Below, piece after piece: positions 1 to 7,236 of a DNA stretch of 17,076 nt. The translations under genes were made by a program, and so were the position numbers. Origin of the DNA: Acidobacteriota bacterium. Lineage in GTDB: Bacteria > Acidobacteriota > Holophagae > Thermotomaculales > Thermotomaculaceae. Positions within the stretch are counted from its first letter, which is position 1, and each line of letters opens with the position of its first letter. The DNA is taken from assembly GCA_015487755.1 (NCBI GenBank), contig WFPG01000110.1, positions 1-17,076 of the forward strand, written 5' to 3'. Below the pieces are notes generated by a model, which did no database searches, was not told where the DNA came from, and worked only from the letters and a program-made list of their open reading frames with translations.

Positions 1-20
1 GAGATGTGTATAAGAGACAG
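1..20 (+). other. Sequencing adapter remnant (Tn5 mosaic end)
   Basis: Bases 2-20 read AGATGTGTATAAGAGACAG, the 19-bp Tn5 mosaic end used in transposase-based library kits. The preceding G fits the read-2 version of the adapter (which has G there) rather than the read-1 version (which has C). It sits exactly at the edge of the sequence, as untrimmed adapter does. It is therefore an artefact, not part of the genome and not a transposon end. The in-frame TAA at 11-13 lies inside it and must not be used to bound the first gene. Confidence 0.97.
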
Positions 21-37
21 ACGAATGGGAGAGGGAT

Positions 38-571
38 ATGGGGAAATACAAACTTAACTTCAGGGAGTATTTGAACGAATTAGACAAGGAAACTCTGATA
101 GAGATGCTTTCCGATGCGGCAAAGAACTGGCTTGCACACGACGGGTTATGGTTTTTGGAGGTTGAGGCTGGCAGGGGAATGGAAGAGGCAATTAAATACG
201 ACAAAGGGGCATGGGTAAGGTTTACCCAGATTGAGGCAAAGAGGATTATGAAAAGGCATAATATACCTCAAAATTCAGGGTTAGACGGGCTTGAAAAGGC
301 TTTGAAATACAGGCTTTACTCATACATTAACGAGCAGACAATTGAAAGGGACGGAAATGTTTTAAGGCTTTATATGAACAATTGCAGGGTTCAGGCTGCA
401 AGAAAGAGGGATAACAGGCCAGACTTTCCATGTAAGCCTGTGGGAATTGTTGAATACGAGTACTTTGCAAAGACAATTGACCCTAAAATCAAGACAAGGT
501 GTATTTGCTGCCCACCTGACAAACACCCTGACGAATATTACTGCGCATGGGAATTTTATATAGAAGATTAA
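38..571 (+). CDS. DUF6125-like conserved hypothetical protein
   Basis: This is a 177-residue soluble protein with no signal peptide or membrane segment. The N-terminal half carries a pattern I associate with the DUF6125 family: NWLAHDGLWFLEVE at residues 30-43, then a short helix-rich part with RFTQIEAKRIM at 61-71. The C-terminal half is rich in Cys (C116, C132, C155, C157, C158, C169), ending in a CICCPPD...YYCAWEF pattern that looks able to bind a metal or cluster, although that is inference. No function is established to my knowledge. A GGGAG ribosome site at 27-31, six bases before the ATG, supports this start. No native stop is visible upstream because the genome sequence begins at about 21, so a longer N-terminus is not formally excluded. 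It is followed after 9 bp by the M24 peptidase gene and probably co-transcribed with it. Confidence 0.8.
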   Translation: MGKYKLNFREYLNELDKETLIEMLSDAAKNWLAHDGLWFLEVEAGRGMEEAIKYDKGAWVRFTQIEAKRIMKRHNIPQNSGLDGLEKALKYRLYSYINEQTIERDGNVLRLYMNNCRVQAARKRDNRPDFPCKPVGIVEYEYFAKTIDPKIKTRCICCPPDKHPDEYYCAWEFYIED

Positions 572-580
572 GGAGAATTT

Positions 581-1771
581 ATGTATAGACTTGTGCCTGA
601 AAGCGAATTGAAGTTGAGAATGAAAAAACTTTCCGAAAAGTTAAAGGAAAACAATGTTGACGCCTGTTTGATTGCGGGGATTTCAAACATTTACTATTAC
701 ACGGGAACAATCCAAAACGGGATTTTTATTCTAACCGCAGACAACAAACACGCATTTTTTGTAAAAAAATCCTATGACAGGGCTAAACTTGAATCAAAAC
801 TTGAAAACATTTTTCCCCTAACTTCCCTTAAAAACATTGCCAATGAATTAAAAAATATATTCGGCTTTATCCCCGAAACAATAGGCTTTGAGGGTGATGT
901 GCTTCCATTTGCACTTTACAAAAGGTATTCAAAGGCATTTTCCGAAAGCAAGTTAATTGATTTTTCATTGCCTTTGAGGATTATAAGAAGCGTAAAATCA
1001 TATTGGGAGATTGAGAACATTAAAAAAGCGGGAGAGCAGTTATCTAAATTGTTTGAACACATGAAGGGATTTATCAAAGAGGGAGTAAGCGAACTTGAAA
1101 TTGCCGCAGAGAGTGAAAGGTTTGTAAGGTTGTCAGGCCATCAGGGGATTATAAGAATGAGAACCTTTAATGCCGAACTGTTTTACTCGGTAATCTGTGC
1201 AGGGGAAACGGCAAACCTTCCCACAAACTTTGACGGGCCTTCAGGCTCTGAAGGGCTCTACCCCTCTGCAATCCACCCTGCGGGAAGAAAAAAGGTTGAA
1301 AGGGGAAAGCCTGTTCTCTTTGACTTTATGGGGGCATACATGGGATACCTTTGTGACAGCACAAGGATTTACCACATCGGCAAACCCTCAAAAGAGATTG
1401 AATACGCTCACAACAAGTGTATTGAAATTCAAAACTTTATTGCGGAAAACCTGAAAGCGGGGGCAATTCCCTCGGAAATTTACAGAAAAGCGGTTGAAAA
1501 GGCAAAAAGGGAAAATTTTTACCAAAACCTTATGGGGTTTAAATCCAATCAGGTAAAATTCTTCGGCCACGGCGTGGGGCTTGAAGTTGACGAATTCCCC
1601 GTAATTACAGACAGGTTTGACTTCCCTCTTGAGGAGAATATGGCAGTTGCGGTTGAGCCTAAAAAATACCTTGAAAACATAGGGGGAGTGGGAGTGGAAA
1701 ACACCTTTATTGTCTCAAAAAACGGCGGGGAAAAGGTCATAGATTATCCTGATGATTTAATTGTGATTTAA
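581..1771 (+). CDS. M24 family metallopeptidase (Xaa-Pro aminopeptidase-like)
   Basis: This 396-residue protein has the two-domain layout of M24B peptidases (aminopeptidase P, prolidase, creatinase). A creatinase-like N-terminal domain spans about 8-130 and a pita-bread catalytic domain about 145-390. All five expected metal ligands can be placed: D248 (in FDFMG), D259 (in CDSTR), H330 (in GHGVGLEVDEFP), E359 (in VEPKKYL) and E373 (in GVGVENTF). It should therefore be an active dinuclear-metal enzyme, most likely cytoplasmic since no signal peptide is present, trimming peptides with proline at position two or an X-Pro dipeptide. The family also contains creatinases and inactive binding proteins, so the exact substrate is open. 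A strong AGGAGA ribosome site lies just before the ATG. The gene is 9 bp downstream of the DUF6125-like gene and 9 bp upstream of the adenosyltransferase gene, suggesting one operon. Confidence 0.92.
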   Translation: MYRLVPESELKLRMKKLSEKLKENNVDACLIAGISNIYYYTGTIQNGIFILTADNKHAFFVKKSYDRAKLESKLENIFPLTSLKNIANELKNIFGFIPETIGFEGDVLPFALYKRYSKAFSESKLIDFSLPLRIIRSVKSYWEIENIKKAGEQLSKLFEHMKGFIKEGVSELEIAAESERFVRLSGHQGIIRMRTFNAELFYSVICAGETANLPTNFDGPSGSEGLYPSAIHPAGRKKVERGKPVLFDFMGAYMGYLCDSTRIYHIGKPSKEIEYAHNKCIEIQNFIAENLKAGAIPSEIYRKAVEKAKRENFYQNLMGFKSNQVKFFGHGVGLEVDEFPVITDRFDFPLEENMAVAVEPKKYLENIGGVGVENTFIVSKNGGEKVIDYPDDLIVI

Positions 1772-1780
1772 GGAGTTTTT

Positions 1781-2314
1781 ATGGGAATTACAACAAAGAA
1801 GGGAGACAGCGGCTTTACTTCCCTTTTTTCAGGGGAAAGGGTAAAAAAATCAAGCATTTACATGGAAACTTTAGGCACGCTTGACGAGTTAAACTCACAC
1901 CTTGGGCTTGTTAAAACAAAGTGTTCCGAAAGTTTAAAAAAAGAGATTGAGAATATTCAGACAAATATCTTTTCAATAGCATCAACAATTGCAACAGAAC
2001 CTTCTTCCCCATTGAGAAAGCAGATTAAAACCGTTCAAGCAACAGATTTAGACAAACTTGAGGAGTTTCAAAAAACACTTACAGAAAAAACAAAGATGCC
2101 TGATAAATTTATTTATCCCGGAACAAATGAGAACTCGGCAATTACAGACATTGCAAGGACTGTTTGCAGAAGGGCTGAGAGAAGGGTTATTGAGTTTGAG
2201 GAAAAGATAAAAATAAACCTTTACCTTGAGAAAAAGTATTTGAACAGGCTTTCAGATGTGTTGTTTACCCTTGCAAGGTTTTTTGAAAACGGGGATTTTA
2301 AGGAGAAGGAATGA
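1781..2314 (+). CDS. PduO-type cob(I)alamin adenosyltransferase
   Basis: At 177 residues this is the usual size of a PduO-type ATP:corrinoid adenosyltransferase, which moves the 5'-deoxyadenosyl group of ATP onto cob(I)alamin to make coenzyme B12. The N-terminal ATP-binding motif TKKGDSGFTSL is at 5-15, followed by ETLGTLDELNSHLGL at 29-43. The second signature, ARTVCRRAERRV at 125-136, holds the family's catalytic and ATP-contacting arginines, and YLNRLSDVLFTLARF at 153-167 is the conserved C-terminal helix. No truncation is seen. A GGAG ribosome site precedes the ATG. No other B12 synthesis or B12-dependent mutase gene lies in the window, so it may serve salvage of corrinoids for an enzyme encoded elsewhere. 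It overlaps the next gene by 4 bp (ATGA), indicating translational coupling. Confidence 0.93.
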   Translation: MGITTKKGDSGFTSLFSGERVKKSSIYMETLGTLDELNSHLGLVKTKCSESLKKEIENIQTNIFSIASTIATEPSSPLRKQIKTVQATDLDKLEEFQKTLTEKTKMPDKFIYPGTNENSAITDIARTVCRRAERRVIEFEEKIKINLYLEKKYLNRLSDVLFTLARFFENGDFKEKE

Positions 2315-2589
2315 ATTTAACGGAAATAATTATCATAACTTTAATATTTAATATAATCTGCGGGATTTTCAGGGTAAGGCAGACAAAGTTAAAGTGGAAA
2401 CTTCTCTATATCCACTTACCCATTCCCTTAATCGCTTATTTGAGGATAACCTCGGGCATTTCGTGGAAGTTTATCCCTCTCCTTGTTATTGTTGCAGTTA
2501 TAGGCCAGATTGCAGGGGGAAAAATCAATTCAAAACTCTTTCCCCACACAATGCCTATTATTAAGCCAGACTTAAACGAAGAGGAATAA
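2311..2589 (+). CDS. Small membrane protein of unknown function
   Basis: This is a 92-residue hydrophobic protein I do not recognise. Three likely membrane segments are visible at about 4-20, 30-45 and 53-70, with a short basic loop (RVRQTKLKWK) between the first two. The C-terminal tail, about 71-92, is hydrophilic and ends in acidic residues (DLNEEE). There are no catalytic motifs, cysteine pairs or obvious ligand sites. Its ATG overlaps the stop of the adenosyltransferase gene (ATGA), so it is almost certainly translated from the same message, and it looks like the last gene of the first cluster. The coupling raises the possibility of a role near corrinoid metabolism, but nothing in the protein itself says so. 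Confidence 0.72.
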   Translation: MNLTEIIIITLIFNIICGIFRVRQTKLKWKLLYIHLPIPLIAYLRITSGISWKFIPLLVIVAVIGQIAGGKINSKLFPHTMPIIKPDLNEEE

Positions 2590-2592
2590 ACC

Positions 2593-2646
2593 TTGCTAAA
2601 TTTTTAATAACCCCTATCTTTTAAAATGGATAAAGAAAAAAGGGGG
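2593..2646 (+). promoter_or_regulatory. Possible weak promoter and ribosome site before the AMMECR1 gene
   Basis: The 62-bp gap at 2590-2651 separates two otherwise compact clusters. TTGCTA at 2593-2598 and TATCTT at 2615-2620, 16 bases apart, could be a weak -35/-10 pair. The AGGGGG at 2641-2646 is the ribosome site, five bases before the ATG at 2652. No intrinsic terminator is obvious, so read-through from the first cluster is also possible. Confidence 0.3.
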
Positions 2647-2651
2647 CTAAT

Positions 2652-3230
2652 ATGGAACTTTCGCTTACAAAAAAAGAAAAAGAATTGTTTATAAAACTTG
2701 CAAGAAGCGAGATTGAAAAGCACCTTGGAATAAACGAAACTGAAATTAGCGAAGAGGATTTAAAACCATATCCTATCTTTTTTGAACAAAAGTACGGCTC
2801 ATTTGTAACATTGCACAATAGCGGGAATTTAAGGGGCTGCATAGGGTATATTCAGCCTATTACAACACTTCACAGACAAATCAGGCTGTGTGCAAAGGCG
2901 GCCGCTTTTGAAGACCCGAGGTTTTACCCCTTAACAAAAGAGGAATACCCTTTGATAGACATTGAAATAAGTTTGCTATCCCCTATTGAAAAGGTTGAAA
3001 ACCTTGATGAAATTAAGGTAGGAAGGGACGGGCTTATAGTTCAGCACTCAATTTTTCAGGGATTGCTGCTTCCACAGGTTGCCACCGAAAACAACTGGGA
3101 TAAAGAGGAGTTTTTATCCCATACCTGTTTAAAAGCGGGACTTCCTTCAGATTGCTGGAAGAGAAACGATGTTATAATCAAAAAGTTTTCCGCTTATGTG
3201 TTTGACGAAAAAGAATTAAAGGGAGAGTAA
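2652..3230 (+). CDS. AMMECR1 domain-containing protein
   Basis: This 192-residue protein covers the whole AMMECR1 domain (the AmmeMemoRadiSam system protein A family). The diagnostic LRGCIG motif is at 60-65, with C63 inside it, preceded by FVTLHNSGN. Further family features follow: AAAFEDPRFYPLTKEEY at 83-99, IEISLLSPIEKV at 104-115, DGLIVQ at 126-131 and LLPQVATENNWD at 139-150. It should be a soluble cytoplasmic protein. The family is widespread from archaea to humans; its biochemical role is not settled, although in many genomes it is encoded next to a Memo-like protein and a radical SAM enzyme. Neither partner is in this window, so this is a solo copy. Its stop codon directly abuts the ATG of pyruvate kinase. 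Confidence 0.93.
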   Translation: MELSLTKKEKELFIKLARSEIEKHLGINETEISEEDLKPYPIFFEQKYGSFVTLHNSGNLRGCIGYIQPITTLHRQIRLCAKAAAFEDPRFYPLTKEEYPLIDIEISLLSPIEKVENLDEIKVGRDGLIVQHSIFQGLLLPQVATENNWDKEEFLSHTCLKAGLPSDCWKRNDVIIKKFSAYVFDEKELKGE

Positions 3231-4646
3231 ATGAATAAAGCGCTTACAAAAATAGTTTGTACCATAGGGCCTGCGTCAGGGGATAAGGATACCCTTTTAA
3301 AACTCTTTGAAGCAGGGATGTCTGTTGCAAGGCTTAACTTTTCCCACGGAACAAAGGAGCAACACCTTGAATTTATAAAAAACATTAGAGAGGTTGAAAA
3401 AACAACGGCTGGCTTTATCGGGATTTTAGGGGATTTGCAGGGACCTAAGATAAGAATAGGAGACTTAAAAGAGAAAGAATACCTGTTAAAAGCGGGGGAT
3501 ACTTTAAAAATCACAACCAAACCGATAATCGGAGACGGAGAAATAGTTTCAACCACATACAAACACCTTGTAAAGGATGTTTCAGAAGGGGATTTAATTC
3601 TTATAGACGACGGGAATTTAAGGCTTAAGGTAATTGAAAAAAACAGCGACACAATAACCTGCAAGGTACTGAACAGTGCTGTTTTAAAGCCTCACAAGGG
3701 GATAAACATACCGGGAGTTGAACTTTCAACTCCTTCAATAACGGAAAAAGATATTGAGTTTATAGAGTTTGCAAGGGAAAACAACCTTGACTTTCTTGCA
3801 GTTTCATTTGTAAGAAAGCCTGAAGATATTTTAATGGTTAAGCAGCATTTAAAGGGAGCACCTATAAAGGTAATTGCAAAGATTGAAAGGCCTGAAGCGC
3901 TTGAGTGCATTGAAGAGATAATAGATGTTGCAGACGGTGTAATGGTTGCAAGGGGGGATTTAGGCATTGAAATACCCCTTGAAAGAGTGCCGTTTGAACA
4001 AAAGCGGATAATTTCCATTGCAAACAAAAAGAACAAGTATGTTATTACCGCAACCCAGATGCTTGAATCAATGATAGAGCACCCCACCCCAACAAGGGCT
4101 GAGGTTACCGACATTGCAAATGCAATACTTGACGGAACAGACGCAATTATGCTTTCCGGGGAAACCTCAACAGGGAAATACCCTGTTTTAGCGGTTGAAA
4201 CAATGCAAAGGATAGCAAAAGCTGCCGAAATGCACCTAAAGCCTGTTGATTTAACCGATATTTTGCAGGAGAGATTGAAAGAAAAAAGCGACTTTGCAAT
4301 TTCATTTTCAGCGGCGGCTATATCCCATCTATTAGATGTAAAGTACATTGTGGCATTCACAAAATCGGGGCACACCTCACTTTTAATATCAAAGCAAAAG
4401 CCTGCAACAAGGATAATAACCTTTACAACAGACAAACATGTTGCAAGGCAGTGTATGGCATACAGAGGGGTAATACCTGTTTTGTGTGAAGAGATAAAGT
4501 CAATAGACGACATATTTGAATTTTTAAACCCTTATTTGAAAAACACAGGCTTCGCGGAATGCGGAGACAAGATTGTGCTTACAATGGGGATTCCCTTCGG
4601 CAAACCGGGAACAACAAACCTTCTCCATGTTATGACGGTTGAGTAA
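3231..4646 (+). CDS. pyk: Pyruvate kinase, K+-independent type
   Basis: This 471-residue enzyme transfers phosphate from phosphoenolpyruvate to ADP in the last step of glycolysis. Visible motifs are CTIGPAS at 10-16, ARLNFSHG at 33-40, AKIERPEA at 216-223 with K217 and E219, MVARGDLGIEI at 238-248 with D243, and ITATQMLESM at 272-281. The order is the usual barrel, B domain (about 70-165), barrel, and C-terminal regulatory domain (about 345-471). There is no extra PEP-utiliser domain at the C-terminus. The loop DLQGPKIRI at 68-76 has Leu, Gln and Lys where K+-dependent enzymes have Thr, Lys and Glu (rabbit E117 corresponds to K73). That pattern is known from enzymes that do not need potassium. 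The gene begins immediately after the AMMECR1 stop and ends overlapping lnt by one base. Confidence 0.97.
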   Translation: MNKALTKIVCTIGPASGDKDTLLKLFEAGMSVARLNFSHGTKEQHLEFIKNIREVEKTTAGFIGILGDLQGPKIRIGDLKEKEYLLKAGDTLKITTKPIIGDGEIVSTTYKHLVKDVSEGDLILIDDGNLRLKVIEKNSDTITCKVLNSAVLKPHKGINIPGVELSTPSITEKDIEFIEFARENNLDFLAVSFVRKPEDILMVKQHLKGAPIKVIAKIERPEALECIEEIIDVADGVMVARGDLGIEIPLERVPFEQKRIISIANKKNKYVITATQMLESMIEHPTPTRAEVTDIANAILDGTDAIMLSGETSTGKYPVLAVETMQRIAKAAEMHLKPVDLTDILQERLKEKSDFAISFSAAAISHLLDVKYIVAFTKSGHTSLLISKQKPATRIITFTTDKHVARQCMAYRGVIPVLCEEIKSIDDIFEFLNPYLKNTGFAECGDKIVLTMGIPFGKPGTTNLLHVMTVE

Positions 4647-6097
4647 TGAAGAAATACCTTTTTATCTTTTCAAGCGCAATTTTAATCACATTTTCGGTTT
4701 ATCCCTTTAACCTTTCATTTCTATCATTTATCTTCTTCGTGCCTGCAATTTACGGGATTTACCTTACAAAGGACAACAGAGAAAGGCTGTTTTTATCCCT
4801 ATTCTTCGGCATTTCAATCTTTGTATTAAACTTTTTCTGGGCAATAAAAACAATGGAATTTTACGGCAAAATGCCTGCAACAATAAGTTATCTATTGGGA
4901 ATTCCCCTTTCTATCTATCAAACCCTGCCGTTTATAATATTTCTTTTCACTTTTCCATACCTTTTCAAAAAAAACATAGTTTTACCCGCAATTTTATTTC
5001 CCCTTTTAACAAACCTTATCCCCTTAATCTTCCCCTATTCAATATCTTCAACCCTGTCTTCAATGCCTGTTTTCTGCAAAACTGCGGAAATATGGGGGGA
5101 ATGGGGGCTTGATTTTTTAATTGTTTTAACAAACACCCTTTTCTTTTCCTGCTTAATAAACAAAAACAAAAAGCACCTGATAACGGCTGTTTTGATAATT
5201 TTAATCCTTCCGCTTTACTTTTTTGTTTCAACCTCTTTAAACAAGGAAAAGCCTTTTTCACACCTTGAAACCGTAATTATTCAACCCTGTATTTACGACA
5301 GCAACATGCCTGAAACAAAGAGAGATAAATTCTTTCAAATGCTTAAAAAAATAGAAAAAAATGCAGAAAATAAGGTTTTAATAATCCCTGAATCCTCACT
5401 TCCAGACGATATTGAAAGGGCTGAAGACAGGGAAGAAATAATGAGTGCTATTCTTCAACAATTAAATTTAAAGGCAATCCTTTACAACACATTGATACAG
5501 GAAAACAACAATGTCTTTAACAGCGAAATACTTTTAAGCAGAAATTCCTTTGATAGGTATAACAAAATCCATTTAATGCTTTTCGGGGAATACTTCCCCC
5601 TTCACTTTATTATTCAGAAACTCCCCTTCCCTTTTGCAAATTACGAAAACTTTACTTCGGGAAAAATCGCAAAGCCATTAAGGTTTCAAAACATAAAAAT
5701 TTCAACCCCAATTTGCCTTGAGGGAATTTATCAGAATTTTACCTCAAAACTTGCAAAAAACTCAAACCTTATAGTAAACCCGACAGATGACGAATGGTTT
5801 TTAAGCAATAAGGCAAAGATGCTTCACTTTGCACAAACAAGGTTGAAAGCGGTTGAAAACAGAAGGTATTTGATTACCGCGACAAACAACGGTTATACCG
5901 CAATTGTTAACCCAGACGGAAGGATTGTAAAAGATTTAAAGATTGACAAAGAAGGATATTTAATCGCAAAAATCCCTCTATTAAAAGGGGAAACAATATT
6001 TCAAAATATAGCCGGTTTTCTGCCTTATATTTTCTCACTAACATTTTTACTTCTATTCTTCTTAACGTGGAAAAATGAAAAAAGCAATAATAGTTGA
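4646..6097 (+). CDS. lnt: Apolipoprotein N-acyltransferase
   Basis: This is a 483-residue inner-membrane enzyme that adds the third acyl chain, taken from phospholipid, to the N-terminal cysteine of lipoproteins. Hydrophobic helices fill about 4-195, then a nitrilase-like periplasmic domain runs about 207-445, and one last membrane helix lies at about 456-474. The Glu-Lys-Cys triad can be assigned to E249 (in IPESSLP), K307 (in YNKIHLMLFGEYFP) and C357 (in PICLEG). The essential hydrophobic arm probably corresponds to the NPTDDEWF stretch at 378-385. The length is slightly under the roughly 510 residues of the E. coli enzyme. The start overlaps the pyruvate kinase stop by one base (TAATG), and no strong ribosome site is seen, so coupled translation is likely. 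The hflX gene starts 23 bp inside its 3' end. Lnt implies an outer membrane with triacylated lipoproteins. Confidence 0.93.
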   Translation: MKKYLFIFSSAILITFSVYPFNLSFLSFIFFVPAIYGIYLTKDNRERLFLSLFFGISIFVLNFFWAIKTMEFYGKMPATISYLLGIPLSIYQTLPFIIFLFTFPYLFKKNIVLPAILFPLLTNLIPLIFPYSISSTLSSMPVFCKTAEIWGEWGLDFLIVLTNTLFFSCLINKNKKHLITAVLIILILPLYFFVSTSLNKEKPFSHLETVIIQPCIYDSNMPETKRDKFFQMLKKIEKNAENKVLIIPESSLPDDIERAEDREEIMSAILQQLNLKAILYNTLIQENNNVFNSEILLSRNSFDRYNKIHLMLFGEYFPLHFIIQKLPFPFANYENFTSGKIAKPLRFQNIKISTPICLEGIYQNFTSKLAKNSNLIVNPTDDEWFLSNKAKMLHFAQTRLKAVENRRYLITATNNGYTAIVNPDGRIVKDLKIDKEGYLIAKIPLLKGETIFQNIAGFLPYIFSLTFLLLFFLTWKNEKSNNS

Positions 6098-7166
6098 AGC
6101 AAAAACACCTAACACCGATACAATTACCCTTAAACTCCACCTTGACGAATTGGAAAGGCTTTTAAACTCCCTGAACATTGAGGTTGAAAAAAGGCTAATT
6201 CAAAACAGGCACAAAATCCACCCTGCAACCTATGTCGGTGAAGGCTTCCTCTCAAGGATTGAAACAGAAGGGACAGATTACATTGCATTTGACAATAAAC
6301 TCTCCCCTTCCCAGAAAAGAAACATTAAAAACTTAACAGGCTTAACCCCTATTGACAGGGAAGACATAATACTTCAAATTTTTAAAAACCACGCAAAAAC
6401 AAAAGAGGCAAAGATTCAGGTCGAACTTGCAGAATTAAAGACAATTCTATCTTCATTAAAGGGAAGGAAGACAAACCTTGCCCAGCAGGTCGGGGCAATA
6501 GGCGTGAAAGGCGGCAAGGGGGAAAAACAGATTGAACTTGACAGGAGAAAGATTCAAAAGAGGATAGCATTTTTAAACAGGGAGTTGAAAAAGATTGAAT
6601 CAAGGAAGGAAAACCTGCACAAATCAAGGGAAAACACATTTAAAATATCAATAGCGGGCTATACAAATGCAGGCAAATCAACACTATTAAACACATTGAC
6701 AAAGGCAAATGTAAGCGCAAAGGACAAACTCTTTATGACACTTGACACCACAACGAGAAAACTTCACTTATACCAAAACAGATACGCAATAATCTCTGAT
6801 ACTGTGGGATTTATAAGAAAACTCCCCCACCACCTTGTCGCCTCTTTTAAGTCAACATTTGCCGTTATAACCTATTCAAACCTGATTATTCAACTTGTTG
6901 ACATAACCTCAAACAACTTTGAAGAAGAGATTGAGGTTGTTCACAGGGAATTGCAAAAAGACTGCGAAAAAATACCAAAACTCCTTGTATTCAACAAAAT
7001 AGACCTAACAAACAAGTTTCACTTAAACAGGGTAAAAGCACTCTACCCTCATGCAATCTTAATATCAGCCAAGGAAAAGATAAACTTAGAGGAATTAAAA
7101 GAAACTATCCTCACCCATTACAAAAAATGGGAGAAATTAAAAAACAACAGCAAAAAACACATTTAG
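6075..7166 (+). CDS. hflX: GTPase HflX
   Basis: This 363-residue cytoplasmic GTPase binds ribosomes and splits stalled 70S particles, especially under heat stress in E. coli. The HflX-specific N-terminal domain covers about 1-115, including HPATYVGEGF at 49-58 and FDNKLSPSQKRN at 72-83. A charged coiled-coil linker runs about 115-185. The G domain follows: G1 GYTNAGKST at 195-203, switch I LFMTLDTTTR at 219-228, G3 DTVGF at 242-246, G4 NKID at 307-310 and G5 SAK at 331-333. The C-terminus is short compared with E. coli HflX (426 residues). The ATG lies 23 bp inside lnt, an unusually long overlap, with only a weak ribosome site (GTGGA). No other in-frame ATG nearby keeps the full N-terminal domain. 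It looks like the last gene of the cluster starting at 2652. Confidence 0.95.
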   Translation: MKKAIIVEAKTPNTDTITLKLHLDELERLLNSLNIEVEKRLIQNRHKIHPATYVGEGFLSRIETEGTDYIAFDNKLSPSQKRNIKNLTGLTPIDREDIILQIFKNHAKTKEAKIQVELAELKTILSSLKGRKTNLAQQVGAIGVKGGKGEKQIELDRRKIQKRIAFLNRELKKIESRKENLHKSRENTFKISIAGYTNAGKSTLLNTLTKANVSAKDKLFMTLDTTTRKLHLYQNRYAIISDTVGFIRKLPHHLVASFKSTFAVITYSNLIIQLVDITSNNFEEEIEVVHRELQKDCEKIPKLLVFNKIDLTNKFHLNRVKALYPHAILISAKEKINLEELKETILTHYKKWEKLKNNSKKHI

Positions 7167-7236
7167 CAATGTTTGTATATACTTTTCTTCCAAAATACCT
7201 TATACTTAATCCGTTTGACTAAAAATAGGAGATTTT
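7167..7236 (+). promoter_or_regulatory. Possible promoter region and ribosome site of the helicase gene
   Basis: This 70-bp AT-rich gap lies between hflX and the helicase gene. TATACT occurs twice, at 7178-7183 and 7201-7206; the second is well placed as a -10 box for a short leader, but I see no convincing -35 box 16-18 bases before it. The ribosome site TAGGAGA at 7226-7232 is strong and correctly spaced from the ATG at 7237. No hairpin terminator for hflX is visible, so read-through is possible. Confidence 0.3.

Noticed and set aside
1..20. Tn5 transposon end as a genuine mobile element
   Set aside because: It is only the 19-bp mosaic end at the very edge, with no transposase or second end; library adapter is the far simpler explanation.
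3194..3664. 156-residue open frame antisense to the start of pyruvate kinase
   Set aside because: It lies wholly opposite conserved coding sequence and resembles no protein family.
3692..4513. 273-residue open frame antisense to pyruvate kinase
   Set aside because: It mirrors a strongly conserved gene on the other strand, has no recognisable domain and arises from codon bias of the real gene.
7215..7220. TTGACT as a -35 box for the helicase gene
   Set aside because: A -10 box 16-18 bases later would fall at or inside the start codon, so the match is probably chance.
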